A DNA stretch of 64,000 bases from Geitlerinema sp. PCC 7407 (GCF_000317045.1 NC_019703.1:1600501-1664500); one strand, 5' to 3'; positions 8,632-18,471 are shown, counted from the stretch's first letter. Numbers and translations are program-made. The notes: generated by a model from the letters alone, not told the origin.

Positions 8632-10317
8632 CTAGCCCAGGTTCAGGTCCGTCACCGCGCCGATGCTGCTCGAGGACACGAGCTGAGCGTACTTCGCCAG
8701 GACGCCCCGCTGATAGCGAGGAGCGGGGGGCTGCCACTGGGCGCGGCGCTGGGCCAGCTCTTCCTCGGAGACGTTGATCTGGAGGAGGCGCTGGTGAGCG
8801 TCGATGGTGATGGAGTCGCCTTCTTTGACTAGGGCGATCGCGCCGCCCACGGCCGCTTCTGGGGCCACGTGGCCAACGACCAGACCAAAGGTGCCGCCCG
8901 AAAAACGGCCGTCAGTGATCAAGCCGACGGAGTCGCCGAGACCGGCACCAATGATGGCGGAAGTGGGGGCCAGCATTTCTCGCATTCCCGGACCGCCCTT
9001 GGGACCTTCGTAGCGCACCACCACCACGTCACCGGCCTGGATCTTGCCGGCCAAGATGGCGTCTAGGCACTCTTCCTCGGATTCGAACACGCGGGCAGGA
9101 CCGGTGATGCTGGGTTTTTTGACGCCGGTGATTTTGGCGACAGCCCCTTCGGTGGCTAGGTTGCCCTTCAAAATGGCCAGGTGACCTTGCTGGTACATGG
9201 GATTTTCCCAGGGGCGGATCACGTCTTGATCAGGGCTGGGGGTCTCGGGAATATCGGCGAGGAGCTCTTCGACCGTCTGGCCGGTGATGGTCAGGGCGTC
9301 GCCGTGGATCAGGCCTTTCACCAAGAGCATCTTCATCACTTGCGGGATGCCGCCGGCCCTGTGGAGGTCGGTGGCGACGTAGCGACCGGAGGGCTTGAGG
9401 TCGCACAGGACGGGGACTTTGCCCCGGATGGTTTCGAAGTCATCGAGGGTGAGGGGAACGCCGATGGCGTTGGCGATCGCCAGCAGGTGCAGCACGGAGT
9501 TGGTCGAGCCGCCCACCGCCATGATCACGGCGATCGCATTTTCAAAAGCCTTGCGCGTCAGGATCTGGCTCGGCAAAATCTGCTTACGAATTGCCTCTAC
9601 CAGCACCAGCGCCGACTTTTCAGCGCTGTCGGCTTTCTCTGCATCCTCGGCCGCCATGGTCGAGGAGTACATCAAGCTGATGCCCATTGCCTCAAAGGCC
9701 GAAGACATCGTGTTAGCGGTGTACATACCGCCGCAGGAGCCCGCCCCCGGACAAGCATTGCGCTCGACCGCCAAAAGCTGCTCTTCGCTGATCTTGCCAG
9801 CGCTGTACTCGCCCACCGCCTCAAAGGCGCTCACCACCGTGAGATCGCGGCCGTCAAGATGTCCCGGCTTGATCGTGCCGCCGTAGACAAAAATCGCCGG
9901 AATATTCATGCGGGCGATCGCCAGCACTGCTCCCGGCATATTCTTGTCACAGCCGCCGATCGCCAGCACCCCGTCTAGACTCTGGCCATTGCACACCGTC
10001 TCGATCGAATCGGCGATCACCTCCCGCGACACCAGGGAATATTTCATTCCCTCAGTCCCCATCGAGATGCCATCACTAATGGTGATCGTCCCGAAGATCT
10101 GTGGCATACCGCCAGCCGTGCGCACAGCCGCCTCAGCGCGCTGCGCCAGGCCGTTGAGCCCCATATTGCAAGGCGTAATGGTGCTATAGCCGTTGGCAAC
10201 CCCCACAATGGGCTTGGTGAAATCATTGTCACCAAATCCCACAGCCCGCAGCATCGCTCGGTTAGGGCTCCGCTGCACGCCTTGGGTCACCGCTTGGCTT
10301 CTAAGATTCTCAGGCAT
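8632..10317 (-). CDS. ilvD: Dihydroxy-acid dehydratase
   Basis: A 561-residue IlvD, the Fe-S dehydratase that converts 2,3-dihydroxy-isovalerate (and methylvalerate) to the 2-oxo acids of valine and isoleucine synthesis. Cluster and active-site blocks are visible: [27 protein letters not shown], and the C-terminal [22 protein letters not shown]. Length and order are standard. It heads the minus-strand run ilvD-pdxJ-ycf54, with a long upstream region shared with the divergent pentapeptide gene. Confidence 0.97.
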   Translation of the reverse strand: MPENLRSQAVTQGVQRSPNRAMLRAVGFGDNDFTKPIVGVANGYSTITPCNMGLNGLAQRAEAAVRTAGGMPQIFGTITISDGISMGTEGMKYSLVSREVIADSIETVCNGQSLDGVLAIGGCDKNMPGAVLAIARMNIPAIFVYGGTIKPGHLDGRDLTVVSAFEAVGEYSAGKISEEQLLAVERNACPGAGSCGGMYTANTMSSAFEAMGISLMYSSTMAAEDAEKADSAEKSALVLVEAIRKQILPSQILTRKAFENAIAVIMAVGGSTNSVLHLLAIANAIGVPLTLDDFETIRGKVPVLCDLKPSGRYVATDLHRAGGIPQVMKMLLVKGLIHGDALTITGQTVEELLADIPETPSPDQDVIRPWENPMYQQGHLAILKGNLATEGAVAKITGVKKPSITGPARVFESEEECLDAILAGKIQAGDVVVVRYEGPKGGPGMREMLAPTSAIIGAGLGDSVGLITDGRFSGGTFGLVVGHVAPEAAVGGAIALVKEGDSITIDAHQRLLQINVSEEELAQRRAQWQPPAPRYQRGVLAKYAQLVSSSSIGAVTDLNLG

Positions 10318-10664
10318 CCCGTGTTCTTCCCGTCAAAGCAATGAAATCGTGGACAACTGGCCCCTAGAGCCCAGAACGGTCCGCTCTGGAACCCCCGCTT
10401 TGGCCAGTCACTGAAGCGTCATTGTTCTGATTTTCGCAGAATGCTATCCCTTTTTGGGGGCCGAATCTGAAAACCCAAATTGGGGACCTTAGCTCCCCTG
10501 CGATCGCCCTCTAAGTTCCGAGCGTCTCTCACTTCAAACAAGAAAAAATCCACCAGTCCCAAATCGCGTCTCAAAAGCATTAAGATTAAGCGCTTTGGCC
10601 CCAAAGGCGCTAAATTTAGGAAGCCTTTGGGCATGCTGATGGAGAAGGGGATGAGACCGAACCT
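10318..10664. other. Divergent control region, ilvD / pentapeptide gene
   Basis: These 347 bases lie between divergent genes. The sequence contains short G/C-run symmetries around 10480-10500 but no convincing operator, terminator or RNA, and no good coding frame. Confidence 0.4.
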
Positions 10665-11519
10665 ATGGATGCTGGCGAGTTATTGAGGCGGTATGCAGCC
10701 GGCGAACGTGATTTTCGAGAAATCAAACTGACCCGAGTCAATTTGGTCAATGCTGATCTGCGGGATGTGAACTTCCGCGAAGCTCATCTAATAGAAGTGA
10801 ACCTGAGCGGCTCTAACCTGACTGGCGTGAACTTTCGCGAAGCCAACCTCAGCGGCTCCAACCTCGGGGGAGCCATGCTCCAAGAATGCAACCTAATCGG
10901 GGCAAATCTCCTGGGGGCTAACCTCATGGGCAGCGATCTGAGCGGCTCGAGCCTGCGCAGCGCCAACCTCAGCGAAGTCAACCTTCGTAGCGCCAACCTC
11001 TCCGATGCCATTGTCGGCGAAGCCAACCTCAGCGGGGCAAATCTCTACGGCACCAACCTCACCGGCGCTCACCTCAGCCGCGCTCGTTTGGTTGAAACCT
11101 GCCTCGAGCACGCCATTCTCGACAATGCCAACCTGTCCGGCTCCGTTCTGAACGGTGCCAATCTGACGGGGGCTCGCCTCAGCCAAGCCGTGCTGAGCGG
11201 TGCGTCTCTTGAGGGCGCAAATCTCTCGGACGCCGACTTGACGCGCGCTAACCTCGGCAGCACTAACCTTCGTCGCGCCAACTTCACCAACGCCAAGATG
11301 CGGGGCGCTAGCTTGATCTGGAGCAGTCTCCGGGGCGCCAAGATGATCCGGGTGAATCTTTATCGGGCCAAGCTCAACTGGTCGAACCTCAGCGAGGCAG
11401 ACCTGAGTGAGGCGATTTTGATCGATACCAATCTGCGGCGGGCCAATCTCCGGGACGCCAATTTGCAGAATGCGAACCTGAGCGGGGCGACGATGCCCAA
11501 TGGTCAAGTTTTCGCTTAA
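10665..11519 (+). CDS. Pentapeptide-repeat protein
   Basis: A 284-residue protein made almost wholly of A(N/D)LxX pentapeptides (for example VNADLRDVNF, GANLLGANLMG, RRANLRDANLQNANLSGA) from about residue 20 to the end. Such repeats fold into a right-handed quadrilateral beta helix. An N-terminal cap of about 18 residues (MDAGELLRRYAAGERDF) is common in cyanobacterial members. There is no signal peptide or membrane segment, so it is probably cytoplasmic. The molecular role of this group is unknown; a gyrase-mimic (Qnr/MfpA) role would be speculation. Confidence 0.88.
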   Translation: MDAGELLRRYAAGERDFREIKLTRVNLVNADLRDVNFREAHLIEVNLSGSNLTGVNFREANLSGSNLGGAMLQECNLIGANLLGANLMGSDLSGSSLRSANLSEVNLRSANLSDAIVGEANLSGANLYGTNLTGAHLSRARLVETCLEHAILDNANLSGSVLNGANLTGARLSQAVLSGASLEGANLSDADLTRANLGSTNLRRANFTNAKMRGASLIWSSLRGAKMIRVNLYRAKLNWSNLSEADLSEAILIDTNLRRANLRDANLQNANLSGATMPNGQVFA

Positions 11520-11726
11520 CCCTCGCAGTCTTAACAAGCAGCCTTTACTAGAGTCCCGTGGGCTAAGCGCCAATGGCTGTGACGTGGGAGAGCAAATTTT
11601 GTGGGGGTGCCCAGTGGTCAGGCTTGGGAGTATGTCACGATATGTAACAGAGCGTGAAATGCCTCTGGAGCACTCCACGCCTCCGACTTAATCTTTGGTT
11701 TTCAGCGACCTCTAGTTTCTCCCATC

Positions 11727-12143
11727 ATGCCTGCAACTTCTTCTCAAACCTACAGCGTGCAGTACTCTGAGCGATCGCTTCACCGAGCGGCGCGGGCGAT
11801 TCGCTGCTCGCCGTTTCGGCTGCACTTGTTTAATACGATGTGCTACCAGAGTGTCGGTTTGAAGGCGATCGCGGGTCGGGCGGGCCTCCAAAACCAGTAC
11901 ACCCAGCGTGTCATCTCGGATCTGGCGGCGGAAAATGGCATGCTGTGGCTGATCCAGGTGGGCGTGCTGCGCCGGGAGGTCGATGGCCAAGGGATTACCG
12001 ATAGTTTTCGCCTGACGCCGCTGTGCCGCTACCTGCTCGACAATGCCAGCCAAAGCCGTCAGCGGGGCGATCGCCTGACCCAGCCTTCGATCGCCGACCA
12101 CCTGCTAAACTTCTTGACCCGCTGGTTGCGCCGTCCTTTTTAG
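11727..12143 (+). CDS. Npun_F0494-type cyanobacterial protein
   Basis: A 138-residue cytoplasmic protein. The central text CSPFRLHLFNTMCYQSVGLKAIAG, YTQRVISDLAAENGMLWLIQVG and LRREVDGQGITDSFRLTPL resembles the Npun_F0494 family, which is confined to cyanobacteria and has no assigned function. Its helical, winged-helix-like layout (helix, SVGLKAIAGRAGLQN, helix, then LTPL) hints at a DNA- or RNA-binding fold; that is inference. It stands alone between the pentapeptide gene and cobQ. Confidence 0.65.
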   Translation: MPATSSQTYSVQYSERSLHRAARAIRCSPFRLHLFNTMCYQSVGLKAIAGRAGLQNQYTQRVISDLAAENGMLWLIQVGVLRREVDGQGITDSFRLTPLCRYLLDNASQSRQRGDRLTQPSIADHLLNFLTRWLRRPF

Positions 12144-12422
12144 GGCTGCTGGATAACCCGGATCGATGACCCTGGCATGTGAGGCTACATGACAGAAGCG
12201 TCCGCCCTAGGCCACCCTGGGATAAAGTAAAATGTCGAACTCTCTGTCAACTCAGGGGGTCGTACAGGAAGCATCCGCCAAAACAATATCCACCCAGTTT
12301 TGCGATCCAGCAGCCAGCGGCAGACGTTGAATCTTGATTTCTCTGTCCTGGGTCCCCAGCTTTGGCGAGGCGCTGTTGGCCCAAATTGGGACTCGCACGC
12401 ACGGGATTTCTCGGAGATTTAG

Positions 12423-13910
12423 ATGAAAGCCATCATGGTTGTGGGGACAACGTCCCATGCAGGCAAATCCCTGATTACGGCTGCTCTGTGCCGTATTTTG
12501 TCGCGCCAAGGCTGGCGTGTGACTCCCTTCAAGGGCCAAAACATGGCGCTGAATGCCTACGTCACGACCAGCGGCGGCGAAATTGGCTATGCCCAAGCGG
12601 TCCAGGCCTGGGCGGCGGGGGTGACCCCGCGGGTCGAAATGAACCCGATTTTGCTCAAGCCCCAGGGCGACATGACCTCTCAGGTGATTCTCAAGGGGCG
12701 GCCCGTCGGCCGCGTGGGCGCCGCGGACTATTACAGCCAGTATTTTGAGGTGGGCTGGCAGGCGATCGAAGAGTCCCTGCGACGTCTGCGCGAAGAATTT
12801 GACCTGATCATCTGCGAGGGCGCCGGCAGTCCCGCCGAAATCAACCTCAAGCATCGCGACCTGACCAACATGCGGGTTGCCAAGTATCTCAATGCGCCGA
12901 CGATCTTGGTAGTGGACATCGATCGCGGGGGAGCTTTTGCCCACGTCGTCGGTACCCTGGAGCTACTGGATCCTGACGAGCGTGCCCTGGTGAAGGGCAT
13001 TGTGATCAACAAGTTTCGCGGTCAGCGATCGCTCCTAGAGTCCGGCATTACGTGGCTCGAAGAGCGCACCGGTATCCCGGTCATTGGCGTGGTGCCCTGG
13101 CTCGACCAGGTCTTCCCGGCTGAGGACTCCCTGGACCTGATGGACCGGCGACCCCGCAAACCCAACACCGACACCACTATTGCGGTGATTCGCCTGCCCC
13201 ACATCTCCAACTTCACCGACTTTGACCCGCTCGAGTCCGAGCCCAGCGTCAACGTCAAATACCTCGGCCTCAAGGACCCCCTCGGCTACCCAGACGCCGT
13301 CATCTTGCCGGGCACCAAAACCACGATCGCCGACCTGCTGGCCATGCAGAAGCACGGCATGGCAGAAGCCCTCCAGAACTATGTGGCGGCGGGCGGCACC
13401 CTCCTGGGGATCTGCGGCGGCTTCCAGATCATGGGCAAAATCATCGCCGATCCAGAGGGCATCGAAGGCCAAGAGGGCCGCTACAAAGGCCTAGAACTGC
13501 TGCCGCTCAAGACGGTCATCACTGGCCAAAAAGTCGCTCGCCAGCGCCTGGTTTCTTCCCACTATCCCCAGCCGGGCCTGCCGGTGGCGGGCTACGAAAT
13601 TCACCAAGGCCGAACCCAGTTCTTAGAATTAGATAAGGACGGAACGGGAGAATCGGAATACAAAGCGCTGTTTGAGGAGCCGATGCTGGGGATGGTCGAC
13701 AGCACCCAGTCCATCTGGGGCACCTATCTCCACGGACTGTTTGACAATGGCCCCTGGCGACGGGCCTGGCTCAACCGCCTGCGCCAGCAGCGGGGATTGG
13801 CGTCTCTGCCCACGGGCATTCCCAACTACCGAGAGCAGCGGGAGGCCATGCTGGATACCTTGGCCAAAAACATCGAGCCCTACCTCAATCTCGAGCCGAT
13901 TCTGTCTTGA
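12423..13910 (+). CDS. cobQ: Cobyric acid synthase
   Basis: A 495-residue CobQ, the glutamine-dependent ligase that amidates four side chains of adenosylcobyrinic a,c-diamide in corrin synthesis. The N-terminal half is a dethiobiotin-synthase-like ATPase (GTTSHAGKSLITAALCR, then FKGQNMALNAYVT). The C-terminal half is a class I glutamine amidotransferase with Cys in GICGGFQIMG and His in GTYLHGLFDN. The 279-base upstream region shows no cobalamin riboswitch box. The only corrin gene in the window. Confidence 0.96.
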   Translation: MKAIMVVGTTSHAGKSLITAALCRILSRQGWRVTPFKGQNMALNAYVTTSGGEIGYAQAVQAWAAGVTPRVEMNPILLKPQGDMTSQVILKGRPVGRVGAADYYSQYFEVGWQAIEESLRRLREEFDLIICEGAGSPAEINLKHRDLTNMRVAKYLNAPTILVVDIDRGGAFAHVVGTLELLDPDERALVKGIVINKFRGQRSLLESGITWLEERTGIPVIGVVPWLDQVFPAEDSLDLMDRRPRKPNTDTTIAVIRLPHISNFTDFDPLESEPSVNVKYLGLKDPLGYPDAVILPGTKTTIADLLAMQKHGMAEALQNYVAAGGTLLGICGGFQIMGKIIADPEGIEGQEGRYKGLELLPLKTVITGQKVARQRLVSSHYPQPGLPVAGYEIHQGRTQFLELDKDGTGESEYKALFEEPMLGMVDSTQSIWGTYLHGLFDNGPWRRAWLNRLRQQRGLASLPTGIPNYREQREAMLDTLAKNIEPYLNLEPILS

Positions 13911-13924
13911 TTTGGACAAAAAAA

Positions 13925-13955
13925 TAAGCGCCCAGCGATTCGCTTGGTGCGCTTA
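13925..13955 (+). terminator. Weak hairpin after cobQ
   Basis: AAGCGC and GCGCTT flank an inner CCAGCG...CGCTTGG pairing with a one-base bulge, 15 bases after the cobQ stop. No U-tract follows, so its role as a terminator is uncertain. Confidence 0.35.
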
Positions 13956-14058
13956 ATATCCCTAACCCTTTCGGTGCAACGTACCCGTTTGTCCTTGACC
14001 TAAACAGTAAACGCCATCTCTGCCAGATCGCCTTTTCATTTAGACAATCTTTAGAATT

Positions 14059-14298
14059 ATGGGTGTCCAGATTCGCTTCCTTCCTGATGATGTCACGGTT
14101 GAGGCAGAGCCCGGCGAGGCTTTTTTGACGGTGGCAGAACGCGCGGGCGTGATGATTCCCACGGGCTGTTTGATGGGCTCGTGTCACGCCTGCGAAGTGG
14201 AAATTGAGGGCGGGCCAACGCTGTGCGCCTGCATTTCATCGGTGCCAAGCGGGGCGGAACAGCTCACGGTGAACCTGTTTGTGGACCCGACTTGGTAA
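14059..14298 (+). CDS. Small plant-type 2Fe-2S ferredoxin
   Basis: A 79-residue ferredoxin-like protein. The cluster ligands follow the plant-type order: Cys in TGCLMGSCHAC (C-x4-C-x2-C) and a fourth Cys in LCACISS. It is shorter than photosynthetic PetF (about 97 residues), mainly at the N-terminus and the ligand-loop flank, so it is a minor ferredoxin of unknown partner. It sits 36 bases before ureE on the same strand and may be co-transcribed with ureEFG. A link to urease maturation is only positional. Confidence 0.85.
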   Translation: MGVQIRFLPDDVTVEAEPGEAFLTVAERAGVMIPTGCLMGSCHACEVEIEGGPTLCACISSVPSGAEQLTVNLFVDPTW

Positions 14299-14334
14299 GG
14301 TGGATCTCGGTTTGTTGGTTTGGGAGCCGTGACT

Positions 14335-14778
14335 ATGGTGACTCTGGTGCGGCGATCGCCCCCGGATGCGGCGGCAGAGGTGCACTGCACGCTGGCCCTG
14401 ACGGCGGAGGAGCGATCGCGCAGTCGCTATCGCCTGACCCTCGACGATGGCTCAGCCGTTCATTTGCAGCTGCCTCGGGGGACGGTGCTGCGTGAGGGAG
14501 ATTTGCTAGAAGCGGAGGATGGCCAGTGCTGGGGCCGCGTGGTGGCCAAGCCGGAGCCGGTGCTGACGGTGCGGGGCCAGACGCCCTTCGATCTTTTGCG
14601 GGCGGCCTACCACTTGGGCAATCGCCACGTCGCCCTGGAGCTGCAACCGACGCTGCTTCGGCTGTCCCCCGATCCGGTCCTTCAGGCCTTGGTGGAGCAG
14701 CTGGGCTTGCTTGTAGAGCCGGAAGTCGCTCCTTTTCAGCCAGAGGCGGGGGCCTACCATGGGACCCATGAGCACTGA
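14335..14778 (+). CDS. ureE: Urease accessory protein UreE (nickel metallochaperone)
   Basis: A 147-residue UreE. Family members dimerise and deliver Ni(II) to the UreG/UreF/UreD-urease complex. The N-terminal beta domain ([35 protein letters not shown]) and the metal-binding core ([13 protein letters not shown], with His in HLGNRH) are present. The His-rich tail of some UreEs is reduced to GTHEH, so storage capacity for nickel is likely low. The ATG at 14335 is used; an upstream non-ATG extension is not homologous. The 3' end overlaps the start of ureF by 20 bases. Confidence 0.9.
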   Translation: MVTLVRRSPPDAAAEVHCTLALTAEERSRSRYRLTLDDGSAVHLQLPRGTVLREGDLLEAEDGQCWGRVVAKPEPVLTVRGQTPFDLLRAAYHLGNRHVALELQPTLLRLSPDPVLQALVEQLGLLVEPEVAPFQPEAGAYHGTHEH

Positions 14779-15454
14779 GGTGGGGGGGCGATCGCTCCTG
14801 AGCCTGCTACAGCTAGCCAGCGCGGCTCTGCCAGTGGGGGCCTATAGCTATTCCGAAGGTCTAGAAAGGCTCGTGGAACAAGGCATCGTGACCGATGCAG
14901 CACAGTTGCAGGAGTGGCTGCGCCAGGAGCTACAGGTGGGAGCGATCCGGCTGGAGGCGGCCCTAATGGTGCGAGCCTATGGCGCAGCGCAGGCGACGGA
15001 CTGGGAGCGGCTGCAAGCCTGGAACCAGTGGCTGTCGGCAGTTCGCGAAACCGAGGAGCTGCGGCAGCAGAGCTGGCAAATGGGGCGATCGCTCCTGCGC
15101 TTGCTGCAAGTCTTGGCCCCGGATCTGGGCGGGGCGATCGCCCCGCTCCAGGAAACCTGCAACTTTGCCGTGGCCTTTGCGCTGGCGGCAGCCCACTGGC
15201 AAATTCCCCTAGAGGCGGCCCTCCTGGGGTACCTCCACGGTTGGTCAAGCAACCTGATCAACGCCGGGGTCAAGCTGATTCCCCTCGGCCAAACTGCCGG
15301 TCAGCGCTTACTGCTGGAGCTGCAGCCGATCCTCGAAGCCACCGTCCAGTCGGCGCTGACTTTGGAGGACGATGCGCTGGGGAACTGCGGCTGGGGGCTG
15401 GCCTTGGCCAGTATGCAGCACGAGACCCAGTACACGCGCCTGTTTCGCAGCTAG
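14759..15454 (+). CDS. ureF: Urease accessory protein UreF
   Basis: A 231-residue UreF, the helical factor that bridges UreD-bound apo-urease and UreG and couples GTP hydrolysis to nickel insertion. Diagnostic stretches are [21 protein letters not shown] near the start and [24 protein letters not shown] in the C-terminal half. Two starts are possible, ATG 14759 (overlapping ureE) and ATG 14768. The overlap implies translational coupling with ureE; ureG follows after 132 bases. Confidence 0.94.
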   Translation: MGPMSTEVGGRSLLSLLQLASAALPVGAYSYSEGLERLVEQGIVTDAAQLQEWLRQELQVGAIRLEAALMVRAYGAAQATDWERLQAWNQWLSAVRETEELRQQSWQMGRSLLRLLQVLAPDLGGAIAPLQETCNFAVAFALAAAHWQIPLEAALLGYLHGWSSNLINAGVKLIPLGQTAGQRLLLELQPILEATVQSALTLEDDALGNCGWGLALASMQHETQYTRLFRS

Positions 15455-15586
15455 CGGGCGATCGCCCTTGTCAGGAGCCTTCGAATCAAGCAAATACTTG
15501 CTAAAAGCCAGAATGTAGAGATATTTGCTCTAATGGCCTAAGAAGTCCTTAAAAAGCAGCTAAGACAGTTTGTCAGGAGGCGCTGA

Positions 15587-16189
15587 ATGAGTACCTTACG
15601 CATCGGGGTTGCAGGTCCTGTGGGGTCCGGCAAAACGGCCCTCGTGGATGCACTGTGCAAGGCTTTGCGCGATCGCTATCGCCTCGCTGTCGTCACCAAT
15701 GACATCTACACCCAGGAAGACGCGCAGTTTTTGGTGCGCAGTCAGGCCCTAGAGCGCGATCGCATCATCGGCGTCGAAACCGGCGGCTGCCCCCACACCG
15801 CCATCCGCGAAGACGCCTCCATCAACCTAGTCGCCATCGAAGAGCTAGAGCAGCGTTTTCAGCCCCTAGACATCATCTTCGTCGAGAGCGGCGGCGACAA
15901 CCTGGCCTCTACCTTCAGTCCCGAGCTCGTCGACCTCACCCTCTACGTCATTGATGTGGCCGCCGGCGACAAAATTCCCCGCAAAGGCGGCCCTGGCATC
16001 ACCAAGTCTGACCTGATGGTGATCAACAAAATTGACCTCGCACCCCACGTAGGCGCTGACCTAGGGGTGATGGAACGCGACACGCAGCGGATGCGTGGGG
16101 AAAAACCCTTTGTCTTTACGAACCTGAAAACGCAGCAGGGACTGTCAGAAATCATTCACTTTATTGAGCTCTACCTCCTGAAGCAGTAG
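15587..16189 (+). CDS. ureG: Urease accessory GTPase UreG
   Basis: A 200-residue SIMIBI-class GTPase. The P-loop is GPVGSGKT (residues 10-17); the family blocks [22 protein letters not shown] with the nickel-binding Cys-Pro-His, [10 protein letters not shown] and the NKID base-specificity motif follow in order. It drives nickel loading into urease together with UreE, UreF and UreD. A good Shine-Dalgarno (AGGAGG) precedes the ATG at 15587. Urease structural genes and ureD are not in this window. Confidence 0.97.
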   Translation: MSTLRIGVAGPVGSGKTALVDALCKALRDRYRLAVVTNDIYTQEDAQFLVRSQALERDRIIGVETGGCPHTAIREDASINLVAIEELEQRFQPLDIIFVESGGDNLASTFSPELVDLTLYVIDVAAGDKIPRKGGPGITKSDLMVINKIDLAPHVGADLGVMERDTQRMRGEKPFVFTNLKTQQGLSEIIHFIELYLLKQ

Positions 16190-16291
16190 TCGATTTACAA
16201 AATCTCTAGCAAAATCATCCGTAATTTTTCGGAAACTGAGAATTTCCGATGTTGCTTTAGGAAGTTCACTTCCGTTCTCAAGGCTTCACTG

Positions 16292-16864
16292 ATGCTCAGG
16301 AAATCTCTCACCTTCGCGGCTACGACGGCTCTGCTCGTGTCTGCCTACGGCCTTCAGGCTGACTCGGCCCAAGCCGCAACCTTTAACTTTTCCTATGCGT
16401 TTTCTTCGGGAGAAACGCTGTCGGGTCAGATCGAAGGAGATTTGGCAGATGACAAAGACAGCGTCCTCAATCTGCGCAACCTAAAGGCTGCCTACTCGGG
16501 CTTGCCAGGTACGTCTTTTTCTTTCTTGACACCCTTCAAGTTTTCTCACTTCTCCTTGTCTGGTCGGGGCCTCAATTTCCTTGGCTTCAATCTGTCTCCC
16601 AAGACGGATAGTATCAATCCCAATATGGGCTTTTCGCTCCGAGATGAGTTCTTCTTGAACAGTGCAACCCTTGGCCTGTTTCAGACGAACTCTACAACTG
16701 TTTATTACTCTAATCGAGAAAATTCAGAGGAGTTTGAGGTCTTCTCCCGCGATCGCTGGAACGCCGCAGAAGCGAAGGACGTCCCTGAGAGCAGCGCGAT
16801 CGCTGGACTGGCGCTGCTGGCGGTTGGTGGATGTCTGCTCAAGCGAAAGGCTGCTTGCAGCTAG
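16292..16864 (+). CDS. PEP-CTERM sorted exported protein
   Basis: A 190-residue secreted protein. The N-terminus is a signal peptide (KSLTFAATTALLVSAYGL, cleavage near AQAA). The C-terminus has the tripartite sorting signal read by exosortase: VPESSAIAG, then a hydrophobic helix ALLAVGGCLL, then a basic KRK end. The motif is a PES variant of Pro-Glu-Pro. The mature domain (residues 28-160) is beta-rich with many Ser, Phe and Asn, common for exosortase cargo, and I recognise no enzyme fold. No exosortase gene is in the window. Confidence 0.8.
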   Translation: MLRKSLTFAATTALLVSAYGLQADSAQAATFNFSYAFSSGETLSGQIEGDLADDKDSVLNLRNLKAAYSGLPGTSFSFLTPFKFSHFSLSGRGLNFLGFNLSPKTDSINPNMGFSLRDEFFLNSATLGLFQTNSTTVYYSNRENSEEFEVFSRDRWNAAEAKDVPESSAIAGLALLAVGGCLLKRKAACS

Positions 16865-16877
16865 ACCCACTTGATAA

Positions 16878-16924
16878 GGCGATCGCGGTCTATGGGCTGG
16901 CTTGCTGTCCCGACCGCGATCGCC
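16878..16924. terminator. HIP1-containing inverted repeat after the PEP-CTERM gene
   Basis: A perfect 13-bp inverted repeat (16878-16890 with 16912-16924), each arm containing GCGATCGC, encloses a 21-base loop just behind the stop codon at 16864. No U-tract follows, so it may act as a transcript-end stabiliser rather than an intrinsic terminator. Confidence 0.55.
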
Positions 16925-17329
16925 TCCCAAAGATACTGCTGCTAGAAAAATTTACTGTGACCTGATTAAATGATTTTTTTACTTCTAGTCGTTGACTTTT
17001 ATAAGTAAAAATCTAGATAAAATATCTTCTAATCTGCTAAACAAATGTCTAGATTTTAGATATTAGCAATATAAAATAAACTTTAAAAATCATGATTTGT
17101 TTTGCATGAAAATTCTCGAAAATGACTGAAGATTCATGCTAAATTTCCTGATTTAAATCAATTTAAACCCAATCAAGAAACGCGTGAATTTGATTGGTCG
17201 TAAAATCTGCACTTCGCCAAAAGATGAAGTCTGCGATCGCCCAGAAGACTTTAACAAAGCCGATCGAACTCTGCTCAGGCTCTCCGAGAACTGCGAAAAT
17301 AAAAGTAGATTCAAACATAAAGTCGAATA
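16925..17329. other. AT-rich intergenic stretch
   Basis: About 400 bases with much lower GC than the flanking genes and with many A/T runs (for example around 16970-17110). No gene, tRNA or clear repeat is seen. It probably holds the promoter of the lumenal pentapeptide gene at 17330. Confidence 0.5.
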
Positions 17330-17860
17330 ATGTTAACGCTTCCTGTGACATCCCTAAAAACGATTCGGAAACGGCTCCTAGGCCTGCTTTGGCTGCTGGG
17401 GCTCGTCTGCCTGTGGCTGCTGCTCACGGCCCAGCCTGCCTTGGCGGAGGAGCCATCGGTGATCAACTACAGCAATATTCGCCTCAACGATCACGACTTT
17501 TCTCATCAGGATTTGTCGGGGGGTGTGTTTGTCAGCGCTGAGATGCGCAACGCAAACTTCGAGGGCGCAAACCTGAGTAACGCCATCTTGACGAAGGGCG
17601 TGCTGCTCAATGCCAATCTGGAAGGGGCAAACTTGACGGGCGCCCTAGCCGATCGCGTTTTCTGGCTGGATGCCAACCTGCGCAACGCGATTTTGGTGGA
17701 TGTGACAGCGACCCGCACGAGTTTTGAGGGCGTGGACGTGACGGGAGCTGATTTTAGCGACGCCATCCTCGATCGCTACGAGCTCAAGGAGCTCTGCAAG
17801 CGGGCGGAGGGAGTCAATCCGGTGACAGGCGTGGCGACCCGCGATAGCCTGGGTTGCTAG
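17330..17860 (+). CDS. Exported (probably thylakoid-lumen) pentapeptide-repeat protein
   Basis: A 176-residue protein with a long N-terminal hydrophobic segment ([17 protein letters not shown]) ending in ALAEE, a typical signal-peptidase site. Pentapeptide repeats run from about residue 55 to 145 ([29 protein letters not shown]). The tail [23 protein letters not shown] with two Cys resembles that of plant lumenal pentapeptide proteins, where a disulfide caps the helix. Lumen or periplasm location is inferred from the signal peptide. The role is unknown. A PNPOx-like gene follows after 65 bases. Confidence 0.8.
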   Translation: MLTLPVTSLKTIRKRLLGLLWLLGLVCLWLLLTAQPALAEEPSVINYSNIRLNDHDFSHQDLSGGVFVSAEMRNANFEGANLSNAILTKGVLLNANLEGANLTGALADRVFWLDANLRNAILVDVTATRTSFEGVDVTGADFSDAILDRYELKELCKRAEGVNPVTGVATRDSLGC

Positions 17861-17925
17861 AGAGGGTTGCGGTCGGGGACAGCCCCGACCGACGGCCTGG
17901 GACCCCTGATGAGAGGAAAACTCGG

Positions 17926-18471
17926 ATGGCAAAGTTTTATGAGGAGCTGACGCCGGAGCTTCAGAGCTTTATTGCTCAGCAAAAAATTTTTTTCACGGCG
18001 ACGGCTCCCGCAGCGGGACGCATTAATCTCTCGCCCAAGGGAATGAGTACGTTTCGGTGCCTAGACGCTCACACCGTGGCCTATCTGGACTTGACGGGCA
18101 GCGGCAACGAGACGGCGGCCCACCTACAGCAAGACGATCGCATCACGGTGATGTTTTGCAGCTTTGATCACAAGCCCCTGATTTTGCGGCTCTATGGCCG
18201 AGGCAAAGTGGTGTTTCCACGAGACGAAGCCTGGTCGGCGATCGCCCCTCACTTCGAGCTGTTTCCGGGGACGCGCCAAATCGTGACGATGCAGGTCGAG
18301 AGCGCCCAGACCTCCTGCGGCTACGGTGTGCCGGTGTGCGACGAAATGCGCGATCGCGACACGCTGTATCAGTGGGCCGAGAAGAAAGGCGAAGACGGCA
18401 TTCGCGAGTATTGGCAGACCCGAAATCTGGTCAGCATTGACGGGCTGCCAACCAACCTGTTGGCGGACTAG
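17926..18471 (+). CDS. Pyridoxamine 5'-phosphate oxidase-like flavin-binding protein
   Basis: A 181-residue protein of the PNPOx-like split-barrel group, which binds FMN, F420 or heme. Typical text is AQQKIFFTATAPAAGRINLSPKG, YLDLTGSGNETAAHL, ITVMFCSFDHKPLILRLYG and TSCGYGVPVCDE. It lacks the C-terminal substrate block of true PdxH, so vitamin B6 oxidation is unlikely; a flavin-dependent reductase is more probable. The ATG at 17926 is used rather than the longer frame from 17854, which reads through the intergenic region. Its stop overlaps that of the convergent SGNH gene. Confidence 0.85.
   Translation: MAKFYEELTPELQSFIAQQKIFFTATAPAAGRINLSPKGMSTFRCLDAHTVAYLDLTGSGNETAAHLQQDDRITVMFCSFDHKPLILRLYGRGKVVFPRDEAWSAIAPHFELFPGTRQIVTMQVESAQTSCGYGVPVCDEMRDRDTLYQWAEKKGEDGIREYWQTRNLVSIDGLPTNLLAD

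Noticed and set aside
10893-11678. Long minus-strand frame opposite the pentapeptide gene
   Set aside because: Repetitive complement of the pentapeptide repeats; not an independent gene.
12144-12422. Cobalamin riboswitch before cobQ
   Set aside because: The B12-box type sequence and the expected hairpins are not present.
14059-16189. Complete urease operon
   Set aside because: Only ureE, ureF and ureG are here; ureA, ureB, ureC and ureD are not in the window.
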